Source: CAYMKL01 sp964390805
GTDB lineage: Bacteria > Chloroflexota > Anaerolineae > VGOG01
Assembly (NCBI GenBank): GCA_964390805.1
Contig: CAYMKL010000096.1
Span: 1 to 27,182, forward strand
DNA length: 27,182 bases
Direction: 5' to 3'
In this document: piece after piece, positions 13,364-20,584 of the stretch
How the letters are laid out: the number at the start of each line of letters is the position of its first letter
Numbering within the stretch: position 1 is the first letter of the stretch
Position numbers and translations under genes: made by a program
The notes under the pieces: model-generated
Databases searched by the model: none
The model's input: only the letters and a program-made list of their open reading frames with translations
What the model was told of the DNA's origin: nothing

Positions 13364-15718
13364 TTAGATAAACCACAATCGGCGCTTCAGCTTCTGCTGA
13401 ATCAGTTGTACTGTCCACTGTTGGACTGCCCTTAAATGACCAGTGAGGTCAGCGAGGAACTCCGAGTAGAGAATCGTGACAGGTTTGATGCCAGGGGTAA
13501 GACTCCGTGCACTCATAAAGGATAACTCAAAGAGTTGCTGAGCCAAATAGTCGATATCGCGAAATGTGCTGGAGCCGTCCAGGGTCATTCGGATCGGGGT
13601 TGGATAGCCATAGCCTAGGTACTGCTGTGGCCCGATAAAAGTGATCAAACGTTCACGTGGCCCCAACCGTGCTACAGTGCCTCGCCGTGGCAACAGTGCT
13701 GAATTGGTGTTAAGATACCTCTGAACTCCATATCCTTCCCAGTGACCCTTGCACTCCCGATCAAAGACATGAAAGTGGTGATCTTCATTGACGTGAATCA
13801 GGGCATATTCAATCTCATAGCGGGTTAGTTTCCCGATGGCGTTTTGAATAGCGTTAATCTCGTGCTTACCCGTCCTCTTATAGATGTGAAAAACGAGTCG
13901 TAATTCGCCTCCATCTGGTATCTGTTCAAATTCCGTCACTTGTGTAACTGTGCGACGGACAGTTTCCTCGAGGTGTACTACGTAACCATCCAGGTCACAA
14001 TAGGGAGTACAGTCATTGTAGATGTACTCGCCATTAGCGCGGAATACTGTACTGAAACCAATGGTTTGTTCACCAGTACCAAAACGACTTGCTTTGAGCA
14101 TTGCGCGCCCGATTCCGAATACAAGTTCCGTTGGTCCTCCCCCAGATGTCCGTAGCACGTATGGGGTACCACCCATTTTTGCATAGCAGGCGAGTGCTAT
14201 GTTGTTCAGTCGGTACTGGAGTGTAGTGTCACCTACTCTTAGCGTCTCGACCTTTATAGTTTGAGTCGGAATAGCAGGACTGCTTTGAAGTAAGAACCCC
14301 TTGCACTGGTAATAGGGATTCTCGCTGTCCGGCAACTGCTCGAAGTCATCACGAATCACAACTATAACAAGATCATAGCTTGCGTTTTCACGACCAATGT
14401 CGATGAGTGCTTGATGAATAGCATCGCCGTAGCTCTTCATTGGTGCTGCACGAATCGCAGGAAAATAGCGCTCGTCAAACTGCAGGTGCGGGAGCCGGTA
14501 CATTTGCCTCAGGCCGGTGAAGATCTGCTTTTTCTTTGGAATCTTGACACCTTCGCGAAGCTTTTTCATGGTACGTTGGATTACACCTTTGTGTTCCTCC
14601 GGCGACACAACAAGGATACGATGTTTCTGGTCTCGAGTTCGCTCCTGAGAGTAAGGGCCATATAGTTTTAGTCCCGTATCAGGCCGACGACTTGTCTTGT
14701 CACCAGCGGGGTCGAAGCTATACAACGGTCGCTGAAAAAACTGTACTCGAAAAGTATCAGTCGACTTTGTAGCTGCCTGCATGTCACCAAGACTCGCCGT
14801 GAGATCAGGTAGCAGTAAGAGTGGTTCAACTAGGTCGGGTTGCTTGGGTTTCATGAGACGTTCACGGACAAGCGCCTTGATGAGTCGGTGCTTCTCTTTT
14901 GGCGAGATGAGCTTCCTAAATCGCGCTGCCAAATCCTGCTTGCCACGCGCAAAGCCTTGCTGATACCTTGCTTCAAGATACTCATAGAGGTACTCGCGTC
15001 TCGGTTCCGGCACGATGCTCGAGCTTCGAACTCGGTGAAGACTCCGATCCCTCAGATCATCGAGTTCAACCCAATCACCCTTAACCTGTGCGATTTTTCC
15101 AATCGTTAGTCCTGCGAGATTAGGATACACCTGTGCCTCTGGTGTTCCTGAAAGCAGTTTGACATAGACATCGCGATTGCCCAATCCTATACCGGCAGCT
15201 AACCATTCCGCCACAGGGACTTCAAGACGTGAAGCATACAGAACATCCACCACAATGCCAATGACGATCTCCTCATTGACGGATGCAGTAAAGAACGCAT
15301 CTACAATCACCTTTGGATAAATGCCAATCGGTTCTTGGATTGCGTTACTGAGCGGTTCTATTCTATCGAGGAGGTTGCCTTTGGAGAAATTCACGAATTC
15401 TCGGTAACGCCGTCGCTGAAGTCCTAGCTGCCTGACTCGGTCCTCTACTGCGTCTTGAAGCAGTCGCTCAAAGAGAAAAGGATTCTCGCCGAGCCGCACG
15501 GTCACCTCAGTGAAACCGTTGGGGGCCTCCTCGATCACCTCATGTGCCGACCACAAGTACAGCCGGCTTGAATCTGTTCGGTCAGACCAAACTACATAGC
15601 TTGGATAGCGATTGCGAAGGGATTCCCGGAAAGCCTCGTCTCTGCGACGCCCAGCGACTATTGTTGCTGTTCGTGATGAAAGCTCTGCGGGGAAGAAGTT
15701 TATGACGTTCTTGCTCAT
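13364..15718 (-). CDS. Prokaryotic Argonaute with catalytically inactive PIWI domain (long-B-like)
   Basis: The 784-residue protein has an N-terminal half (about 1-360) in the place of the N/L1/PAZ/L2 domains, ending TGLKLYGPYSQ (348-358). A MID domain (about 365-515) shows 5'-phosphate pocket candidates Y470, K473, Q486 and K514 in YYQCK, IPTQ and CYAKMGG. A PIWI domain (about 520-784) shows YNDCTPYCDLDGYV, LRLVFHIYKR, YALIHVNEDHHFHVFD and the late motif PIRMTLDGSSTF. The catalytic tetrad is broken: FGIGRA carries Gly537 where active Argonautes have the first Asp, and HIYKR lacks the Asp of the usual H-x-D-G. It should bind guide and target but not cut. The C-terminal half looks close to short Argonautes, yet a long N-terminal half is fused. 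ATG at 15716-15718 follows AAGGTGA. The nuclease effector gene comes next, and HEPN/MNT lies upstream. Confidence 0.92.
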   Translation of the reverse strand: MSKNVINFFPAELSSRTATIVAGRRRDEAFRESLRNRYPSYVVWSDRTDSSRLYLWSAHEVIEEAPNGFTEVTVRLGENPFLFERLLQDAVEDRVRQLGLQRRRYREFVNFSKGNLLDRIEPLSNAIQEPIGIYPKVIVDAFFTASVNEEIVIGIVVDVLYASRLEVPVAEWLAAGIGLGNRDVYVKLLSGTPEAQVYPNLAGLTIGKIAQVKGDWVELDDLRDRSLHRVRSSSIVPEPRREYLYEYLEARYQQGFARGKQDLAARFRKLISPKEKHRLIKALVRERLMKPKQPDLVEPLLLLPDLTASLGDMQAATKSTDTFRVQFFQRPLYSFDPAGDKTSRRPDTGLKLYGPYSQERTRDQKHRILVVSPEEHKGVIQRTMKKLREGVKIPKKKQIFTGLRQMYRLPHLQFDERYFPAIRAAPMKSYGDAIHQALIDIGRENASYDLVIVVIRDDFEQLPDSENPYYQCKGFLLQSSPAIPTQTIKVETLRVGDTTLQYRLNNIALACYAKMGGTPYVLRTSGGGPTELVFGIGRAMLKASRFGTGEQTIGFSTVFRANGEYIYNDCTPYCDLDGYVVHLEETVRRTVTQVTEFEQIPDGGELRLVFHIYKRTGKHEINAIQNAIGKLTRYEIEYALIHVNEDHHFHVFDRECKGHWEGYGVQRYLNTNSALLPRRGTVARLGPRERLITFIGPQQYLGYGYPTPIRMTLDGSSTFRDIDYLAQQLFELSFMSARSLTPGIKPVTILYSEFLADLTGHLRAVQQWTVQLIQQKLKRRLWFI

Positions 15719-15811
15719 GACTCACCTTCCACTTCTGTGGCAATGGGCATCACCCCAAACCACTCCTCATCCAACATGTCTATAATATTCACTGCCTTCG
15801 GACACTGTTGG

Positions 15812-15848
15812 AACCACTGAAACCACTGACAAACACTGAACACGCTGA
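15812..15848. repeat. Tandem 9-bp repeat array upstream of the Argonaute operon
   Basis: AACCACTGA at 15812-15820 and 15821-15829 is followed by AAACACTGA at 15831-15839 and ACACGCTGA at 15840-15848. These are four near-tandem units in the 157-bp gap between HEPN and Argonaute. They sit about 95-135 bp ahead of the Argonaute ATG, where a regulator could bind. An A+T word (15781-15789) between array and gene is a candidate -10 region, without a good -35. Confidence 0.7.
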
Positions 15849-15875
15849 GTCAGTGCCCTCATGCCCCGCAGCGTT

Positions 15876-16271
15876 TCAGTGATTCTCCAATTGCTCACGG
15901 ATGAAGTCACGGATGTGCTCTGCCCTGGCCAGCGCATCGCGGGCGTCGTCACGTGTGCAATCGAAGGGGTACCCTGGATATCGTACCTCCACGGAATAGG
16001 GGTTGAGCATGCGACAGTCCACTTCCAATTCTCCAAAGGCGTCGTCCTTGCCTCGACAGGCGTTGAGGATCTCCAGCAGGTCGTGTACCTTCCGGAACGG
16101 TACTCCCCGCCACGCCAGGTATCCCTTGAGATACTTCTCCGCCCCCTGCTGAGCCAGGAAGCAGATGGTCTCCGGCGGTCCTGGGATGCCTGCCAGCAGG
16201 GTGGCTGATGTCAAGTCGGTGTCCGCTTTGCCGAACCACTCACGAGCTGGTTCCTGTTCATTCGCGTTCAT
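15876..16271 (-). CDS. HEPN-domain protein (toxin of a HEPN/MNT pair)
   Basis: The 131-residue protein shows the HEPN pattern of MNT-associated toxins: AREWFGKADTDLTSA (9-23), CFLAQQGAEKYLKGYL (37-52) and KVHDLLEILN (61-70). The C-terminal part RAEHIRDFIREQL holds an R-x-x-x-x-R/H-type polar cluster. HEPN proteins of this class are often RNases restrained by their nucleotidyltransferase partner. I chose ATG at 16269-16271 since GAGGGGAGGG lies just upstream; an earlier frame to 16301 adds residues without support. It overlaps the MNT gene by 14 bp. The Argonaute gene follows 157 bp downstream on the same strand. Confidence 0.87.
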   Translation of the reverse strand: MNANEQEPAREWFGKADTDLTSATLLAGIPGPPETICFLAQQGAEKYLKGYLAWRGVPFRKVHDLLEILNACRGKDDAFGELEVDCRMLNPYSVEVRYPGYPFDCTRDDARDALARAEHIRDFIREQLENH

Positions 16272-16641
16272 AGAGAACCCTCCCCTCCTGCATGACCTCA
16301 TGGATGAAAAAGTCTCCCAATGCCAGCCGCCGGCTTAGTTCTTTGGGTGTGTATACCAGGGGATCAAGTGCCAGGTAATGGTCCGGCGAGTAGACCAACT
16401 CGTATACCTCTCGCATGCGATCCAGAGGGCGCTTGCTGGTCTCCTTGACGATGAGCAAGTCTATGTCGGAATCTTCGCTGAAATCGCCCCGGCCGCAGGA
16501 GCCAAACAGGATGACCTTGTCCGGGGCATAATGCTCTTGTAGTATGGTGACAACCCGCGCGATTTCGCGCTGGTATTGCTCTCGCAAAGATGCTGGGTTA
16601 TCAGCTTCTTTCCCACTATCAGGCTTTTCTTGTTCTATCAT
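16258..16641 (-). CDS. MNT-type minimal nucleotidyltransferase (antitoxin of HEPN/MNT pair)
   Basis: The 127-residue protein has the nucleotidyltransferase signature GSCGRGDFSEDSDIDLLIV (47-65): Gly-Ser followed by the Asp59-x-Asp61 metal ligands. Members of this class AMPylate and silence the cognate HEPN toxin. The third acidic residue is probably within LALDPLVYTP. ATG at 16639-16641 has GAGGAG about 9 nt upstream. It is the first gene of the module, directly behind a strong promoter and a possible operator. It could drive HEPN and possibly the Argonaute operon as well. Confidence 0.9.
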   Translation of the reverse strand: MIEQEKPDSGKEADNPASLREQYQREIARVVTILQEHYAPDKVILFGSCGRGDFSEDSDIDLLIVKETSKRPLDRMREVYELVYSPDHYLALDPLVYTPKELSRRLALGDFFIHEVMQEGRVLYERE

Positions 16642-16757
16642 TGCAAACCACTCCTCATGTTACGCCAATAACGCAGCATCGGCCGGCCAGGCAACTCGGC
16701 TACGTCAAACAGTTGCGGTTGGCAGATTGGGTGTCAGCCATGATGTGACTCTTTCCC

Positions 16758-16807
16758 GAGGTACATCACCTGTACTCTATTATACTCTGCCACGACCAGT
16801 CTGGCAA
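16758..16807 (-). promoter_or_regulatory. Strong promoter and candidate operator of the HEPN/MNT module
   Basis: On the minus strand TTGCCA (plus 16802-16807) and a perfect TATAAT (plus 16779-16784) are 17 nt apart. Just downstream, at the expected start, lies an imperfect palindrome, GAGGTACA-TCACC-TGTACTC (plus 16758-16777). Its position fits an autoregulatory operator. The leader to the MNT ATG would be about 130 nt. Confidence 0.7.
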
Positions 16808-16815
16808 CCTCACTT

Positions 16816-16888
16816 TGCCGCAACGGATAGCAGCGGATAAGTGGATATGGCGTGCTATCATCCGATTATCCGCTGTTTGTCCGTTGCC
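16816..16888. repeat. Palindromic repeat P1 at the 3' end of the PIG-L gene
   Basis: Imperfect inverted repeat of ~73 bp. The left arm starts TGCCGCAACGGAT, and the right arm reads TTATCCGCTG then TCCGTTGC. It is closely similar to P2 (18264-18338), sharing both arms and the central GTGCT. The right arm encodes the last residues QRTNSG and the TAA stop of the PIG-L gene. No U-tract follows, so it is a REP-like repeat rather than an ordinary terminator. Confidence 0.8.
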
Positions 16889-17705
16889 GTAACCCCGCAA
16901 ACAAGTCCGTCTCCACCCCCTCCGGCCAGCCAACGGTCGAGTGGGCCAGAATGAAGTGCTCAGTCTGAAACCAGGGTTGGCGTTTCACTTCGTCGGGCGT
17001 GTCGGCGAAGGGGCTGTGGCGGCCTACCTGGGTAGTATGACACTGGATGCTACATAGTTTCGTTTCCGCGTAATCGCTCACGTCAATGACGGTAGTGATC
17101 TCGTCGCGGCGCTGCCCGACAAAATAGAAGGGGACGCCGTCCATCGTCACCGCTGCAGGTTTATCGCCTTCTGACATGGCGGCGACCTGTTCTTGGGGAA
17201 GGGCGCGGAAGTAGACTTTGCTCACCCTATGCGGTTGACAGGAGTCGGCCAGTCGGTCGGGGAAGCAATCGGGGTCGGCAGCGAGGTCAACGGCGATGGT
17301 GGCCCAACGATGTACGGCGATGTGGTCGTAGTGCCCGTAGATGCCGTTCGGCCCGAAGGTGATGAGTACCTGTGGCCTGAGTTCGCGGATGATGCGCACC
17401 AGCTTGCCCACGGCCTGGCCCTGGTGTACGATGGGCAGTTGCCCGTCCACGTAATCCAGGAAGCGCGGGGGATGGATGCCGTAGATCTGGCAGGCGCAAC
17501 GGAGTTCCTGCTCGCGCACGTAAGGCAGATTGGCGGTGGTGGCAAGATCGGGTTCGGCGATCTGCCCGGCCTCGCCGCGGGTGGCCGTCACCAGGTACAC
17601 GTCGTTGCCTTCGGCGGCGTATTTGGCCAGCGTGCCGCCCGTGCCAAAGGCTTCGTCATCTGGGTGGGCGAAAATGGCCATCAATGTCAATTTGCTCAAC
17701 TTCAT
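16866..17705 (-). CDS. PIG-L family deacetylase (zinc-dependent)
   Basis: The 279-residue protein is a LmbE/PIG-L-type N-acetylglucosaminyl deacetylase. The zinc site appears in AHPDDE (13-18) and GHYDHIAVH (124-132). Such enzymes remove acetyl groups from N-acetylglucosamine-linked substrates (bacillithiol/mycothiol precursors, antibiotics, polysaccharides); the substrate here is unknown. ATG at 17703-17705 overlaps the stop of the upstream gene as ATGA, so translation is coupled. The last seven residues come from palindromic repeat P1, which also supplies the stop codon. This suggests that the original C-terminus was replaced or extended. Confidence 0.92.
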   Translation of the reverse strand: MKLSKLTLMAIFAHPDDEAFGTGGTLAKYAAEGNDVYLVTATRGEAGQIAEPDLATTANLPYVREQELRCACQIYGIHPPRFLDYVDGQLPIVHQGQAVGKLVRIIRELRPQVLITFGPNGIYGHYDHIAVHRWATIAVDLAADPDCFPDRLADSCQPHRVSKVYFRALPQEQVAAMSEGDKPAAVTMDGVPFYFVGQRRDEITTVIDVSDYAETKLCSIQCHTTQVGRHSPFADTPDEVKRQPWFQTEHFILAHSTVGWPEGVETDLFAGLRQRTNSG

Positions 17706-18142
17706 CGGTTGATCAGTCCTCTGGAGGCCACCAACCAGCGCTGGCCCACAGCCGCCGGGCGACGGCCTCTAAACCGCAGTAGCACGGCGGCACGGGCTTT
17801 GCGCAACATCACGCGGTCTGCCTCTTGCTGGAGTTGGTCTAACTTTCGTCGTTCCTGTTCAGTCAGCGTGCCGGCTTGGTTCTTGCGAAGCAGGCGGTCA
17901 AGCTCGCGCTGCTGTGCGGCCAGCACCTTGCTCAACATAACCTGCTCAAGCGATTTGTCATCTAGGTTCTCCAATTCAACCAAAGCCTCTACCAACTCCG
18001 GAGGCAGCCCGTCAAGCGATGGAAGCGAAACCTGGAGGGCACTCACCAACAGATCTTCTAACCGACGGTCGGTTGCTTCGGCCATGCGCTTGGCCGGCAG
18101 GTAGATCGTATGGGGTAGCTCCAAAGTCACTGTTTGTGCCAT
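17702..18142 (-). CDS. Small helical protein of unknown function (antitoxin-like N-terminus)
   Basis: The 146-residue protein starts VTLELPHTIYLPAKRMAEAT, a ribbon-helix-helix-like opening. A charged helical region follows, with LVEALVELENLDDKSLEQVM and QAGTLTEQERRKLDQLQQEA, then the basic segment DRVMLRKARAAVLLRFRGRR. Proteins of this shape are common in Chloroflexota and cyanobacteria, often beside toxin-like genes, but no function is established. The last ~20 residues (VGQRWLVASRGLINR) look like an irregular extension. ATG at 18140-18142 follows a GAAAGGGAAAT ribosome site. It overlaps PIG-L by 4 bp, so the two form one transcript. Confidence 0.75.
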   Translation of the reverse strand: MAQTVTLELPHTIYLPAKRMAEATDRRLEDLLVSALQVSLPSLDGLPPELVEALVELENLDDKSLEQVMLSKVLAAQQRELDRLLRKNQAGTLTEQERRKLDQLQQEADRVMLRKARAAVLLRFRGRRPAAVGQRWLVASRGLINR

Positions 18143-18263
18143 TTCCCTTTCACTCCTTTGAAATGCGAAAGCTGTTTGCCTGGATGTTGATTGTAGCTCA
18201 GATGTGGGATGCGGTCAAGTTCTCACCCCAGATTCTGTCTACACTTGTTTCCTCATTTCCCGC

Positions 18264-18338
18264 TGCCGCAACGGATGGAAGCAGATAAACGGATACACCC
18301 GTGCTCCCATCCGTTTATCCGCTGTCTATCCGTTGCAG
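18264..18338. repeat. Palindromic repeat P2 at the 3' end of the cinA gene
   Basis: Imperfect inverted repeat of ~75 bp, related to P1. The left arm is TGCCGCAACGGATGG, and the right arm carries CCGTTTATCCGCTG then ATCCGTTGC. Both arms contain GATAAACGGAT in the same relative place. It encodes the last residues LQRIDSG and the TAA stop of the cinA-like gene, just as P1 does for PIG-L. Confidence 0.8.
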
Positions 18339-19559
18339 CATCGCCCGCCGCACCCTGTCCAGCGCCCGGTTCACCAGCCAGGCCGTGGCCCGCTCGGTGT
18401 GCCCCCCGTATTGGTAGGTCCGGACGGTCACCTTCTGGCCCGTGTCCAGGGCAATGTACATGGGCTGCCGCTCTGCTGGGTCTTCGGCCATGGGCGCTCG
18501 CACCCATACCGCCAGACAGAGGTCCACCTCCAGAAAGGTGCGTCCCTCCCGCGCCGCTGCCCGGGCTGCCTTGACTGAGAAATCGCCCGCCTTCTTGAAC
18601 TGAGGCCGAGGCAGATCCAAAAGGCCGATGGCCTCCTCCACTGTGTCAACGACCAGGCAGTTCCCCAGCACGGCGGGACCATCTGGTGCGTCAAAGATGC
18701 GGCGACTGACGATGCCGTCCACTCCACACTCCACGGTGCCCAGGGTCAACTCCCGTTCGGCCAGCATCCGGACCACTATTTCCTCAACCGTCTCCTCACC
18801 CACGCCGTAGATCACCTTCCCTAGTCGCTCGCGCACTCTCCCCTCCATCTCTGCGATGAGGCGATCCGCCTCCTCCTCACTGGCCGCCTTGGCCACGATG
18901 CGCACATCGGTCTGGCCTGGGTGAGCGGCCAGCCCCACGGTGGGGTTGGCGCTCGCCATCAGGTCGCCGATGCGCGAGTCCACCTGTGACTCCCCAATGC
19001 TCACCGTGCGCAGCACTCGCGCCTTGATCACCTCCTGGCGGCCCAGCTTGTTCTTGAGATAGGGAATCACCTCGTGCTCCATCAGATGCTTCATCTCGTG
19101 GGGCACGCCGGGCAGCACGATCACGTCGCCCCGTTGGTCCTGAACGATGAAGATGGGCGCGGTGCCCACCGGGTTCTCGATGGCGATGGCATCTTTGGGC
19201 TTGAAGGCCTGGCGGCGGTTGTTCTCGCTCATGGGATGGCCCCAGCCGCGAAAGCGCTCCTCGATCCAGTCCAGCATCTCCTCGTCCAGCACCAGCTCCC
19301 GCCTCGTGGCCCACGCTACGGCCTGGCGGGTGACGTCGTCCACCGTGGGGCCCAGACCGCCGGTGCAGAGTACCACATCGGCGCTCTCCAAAGCCTCCTC
19401 GATGCAGTCAGCGATGCGCCCCTCGTTGTCTCCTACCGTCACGCGATGGTACAGGTCAACGCCAATCTCGGCCAGCCGTCGGGAGATGTAGGCCGCGTTG
19501 GTATCCACGATGGCGCCCAGCAGTAGCTCTGTTCCAATGGAAATGATCTCTGCTTGCAT
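18315..19559 (-). CDS. cinA: CinA-like protein with degenerate amidase domain
   Basis: The 414-residue protein has an N-terminal MoCF-biosynthesis/COG1058 domain (about 1-172). It carries GTELLLG (9-15), CTGGLGPT (65-72) and PGVPHEMK (150-157), the features of CinA-type pyrophosphatases acting on ADP-ribose-like or NAD-related nucleotides. The linker region 175-255 follows. The C-terminal nicotinamide-nucleotide amidase (PncC-like) domain lies at about 257-405, but its usual ESCTGG catalytic motif reads ECGVDG (277-282), so deamidase activity is probably lost. ATG at 19557-19559 follows AAGGAGTGACCC. The gene is 25 bp after the PAC2 gene. Its last seven codons and stop are supplied by palindromic repeat P2. 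Confidence 0.88.
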   Translation of the reverse strand: MQAEIISIGTELLLGAIVDTNAAYISRRLAEIGVDLYHRVTVGDNEGRIADCIEEALESADVVLCTGGLGPTVDDVTRQAVAWATRRELVLDEEMLDWIEERFRGWGHPMSENNRRQAFKPKDAIAIENPVGTAPIFIVQDQRGDVIVLPGVPHEMKHLMEHEVIPYLKNKLGRQEVIKARVLRTVSIGESQVDSRIGDLMASANPTVGLAAHPGQTDVRIVAKAASEEEADRLIAEMEGRVRERLGKVIYGVGEETVEEIVVRMLAERELTLGTVECGVDGIVSRRIFDAPDGPAVLGNCLVVDTVEEAIGLLDLPRPQFKKAGDFSVKAARAAAREGRTFLEVDLCLAVWVRAPMAEDPAERQPMYIALDTGQKVTVRTYQYGGHTERATAWLVNRALDRVRRAMLQRIDSG

Positions 19560-19584
19560 GGGTCACTCCTTCATCTCCATCGCG

Positions 19585-20505
19585 TTAGTCTTCCATATCC
19601 TCAAAGAGATCTCCCAACTCCCTTTCCCATACTTCGCCAAGGGGCATGAAGGACATCTCAGCAAAGTCTCTGACCAAACTCTCCACATATTCTCTTACTT
19701 CAAGTTGTGGCATCGCTCTTTCCAGCTCGTCAATCTTGTAATCCATTGATGAAATGAGTTCATCGCTTTGCCTCCTGAGGCCTGACAGATCAATCCCCAG
19801 GTCGAACATGTGGTTCAACCTTCTCGTGAGGTCATACCATGCCTTGAAATCTGTTTCTATCCTCATGCCTTGGAGGTGTCTGGAGAGTTCCGAGAATTCG
19901 TAGGCTGGAACAAATGCATAGAAGACGAGAAACTCTACGCCACCTTGTTCTGCTCTGTCAACGAGGTACGTGCCAATGGTTGTCCCGCCCTCATAGTTGG
20001 AGAACTTGACCGCGTATTCGGTAAGCTCATCTTTCATCCCTGGAAGACTATAGACGCAAGATATTTGCCTATCCTTGTCATACGGCATCGCGCCATACAC
20101 TCCGCCAATTGCAGCTACTCTTCTCACGCCCAATTCCCTCACGGCATGAAAGAAGGCCGCGGCATACAGCTCCGCGTTCAGATGAGGCTCTTCTCCCAGG
20201 AAAACGACAAGGCCCTTTCTATCATCGCCCGAATAGAAGAACTCGTTCTTCCTGATTCTCAATTCTTGCCTATACCCTTCGTCAAGTCTTATCTCTGGTC
20301 TTAAGAAATGGTGAGTGCCAGGGATTTGGAACAGGTAGAATCCATCAGACTTGATCGTACCGATTCTTCTCGCGCCGGTTTGTTCTATGAGGTATTGAGG
20401 CAAGCCCGATGAAATAGCGCCGGCGTCTGCCCATTGGTGCCAGCCAGCTATCATGTATATCTCGTCAGCAGTGGGTTTTTCCCAGAGTTCGACCAAATCG
20501 TTCAT
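19585..20505 (-). CDS. PAC2-family protein
   Basis: The 306-residue protein resembles the PAC2 (proteasome-assembly-chaperone-like) family. The opening contains IAGWHQWADAGAISSGLPQY, then the core strand KGLVVFLGEEPHLNAELYAA and IGGVYGAMPYDKDRQISCVY with the glycine-rich turn. A helical tail with VREYVESLVRDFAEM ends the protein. In bacteria without proteasomes its role is unknown; ligand-binding or ATP-grasp-partner roles have been proposed for relatives. I chose ATG at 20503-20505 because GGAGGTGA sits 6 nt upstream; an earlier ATG adds only five residues. It is 25 bp upstream of the cinA-like gene and 79 bp downstream of the M28 peptidase gene, so one operon is likely. Confidence 0.87.
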   Translation of the reverse strand: MNDLVELWEKPTADEIYMIAGWHQWADAGAISSGLPQYLIEQTGARRIGTIKSDGFYLFQIPGTHHFLRPEIRLDEGYRQELRIRKNEFFYSGDDRKGLVVFLGEEPHLNAELYAAAFFHAVRELGVRRVAAIGGVYGAMPYDKDRQISCVYSLPGMKDELTEYAVKFSNYEGGTTIGTYLVDRAEQGGVEFLVFYAFVPAYEFSELSRHLQGMRIETDFKAWYDLTRRLNHMFDLGIDLSGLRRQSDELISSMDYKIDELERAMPQLEVREYVESLVRDFAEMSFMPLGEVWERELGDLFEDMED

Positions 20506-20584
20506 GTGGTTCACCTCCAATTTTGCTTGTTAATAAGAATCCAGCCCCCTGGGTTTCTCCAGGCGAAGCTGAAGTAGCTCAACA

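Noticed and set aside
13364..15718. Assignment to the PIWI-RE family
   Set aside because: PIWI-RE modules carry a DinG-type helicase, which is absent here. The MID region has the Y..K...Q...K pattern and late PIWI motifs of ordinary prokaryotic Argonautes.
17193..18104. Plus-strand open frame of 303 codons
   Set aside because: It is antisense to PIG-L and the small helical protein, both of which are supported by motifs and a 4-bp coupled overlap.
16816..18338. P1 and P2 palindromes as intrinsic terminators
   Set aside because: Neither is followed by a T-run on the relevant strand, and both arms overlap the coding ends of genes. Their mutual similarity points to a repeat family.
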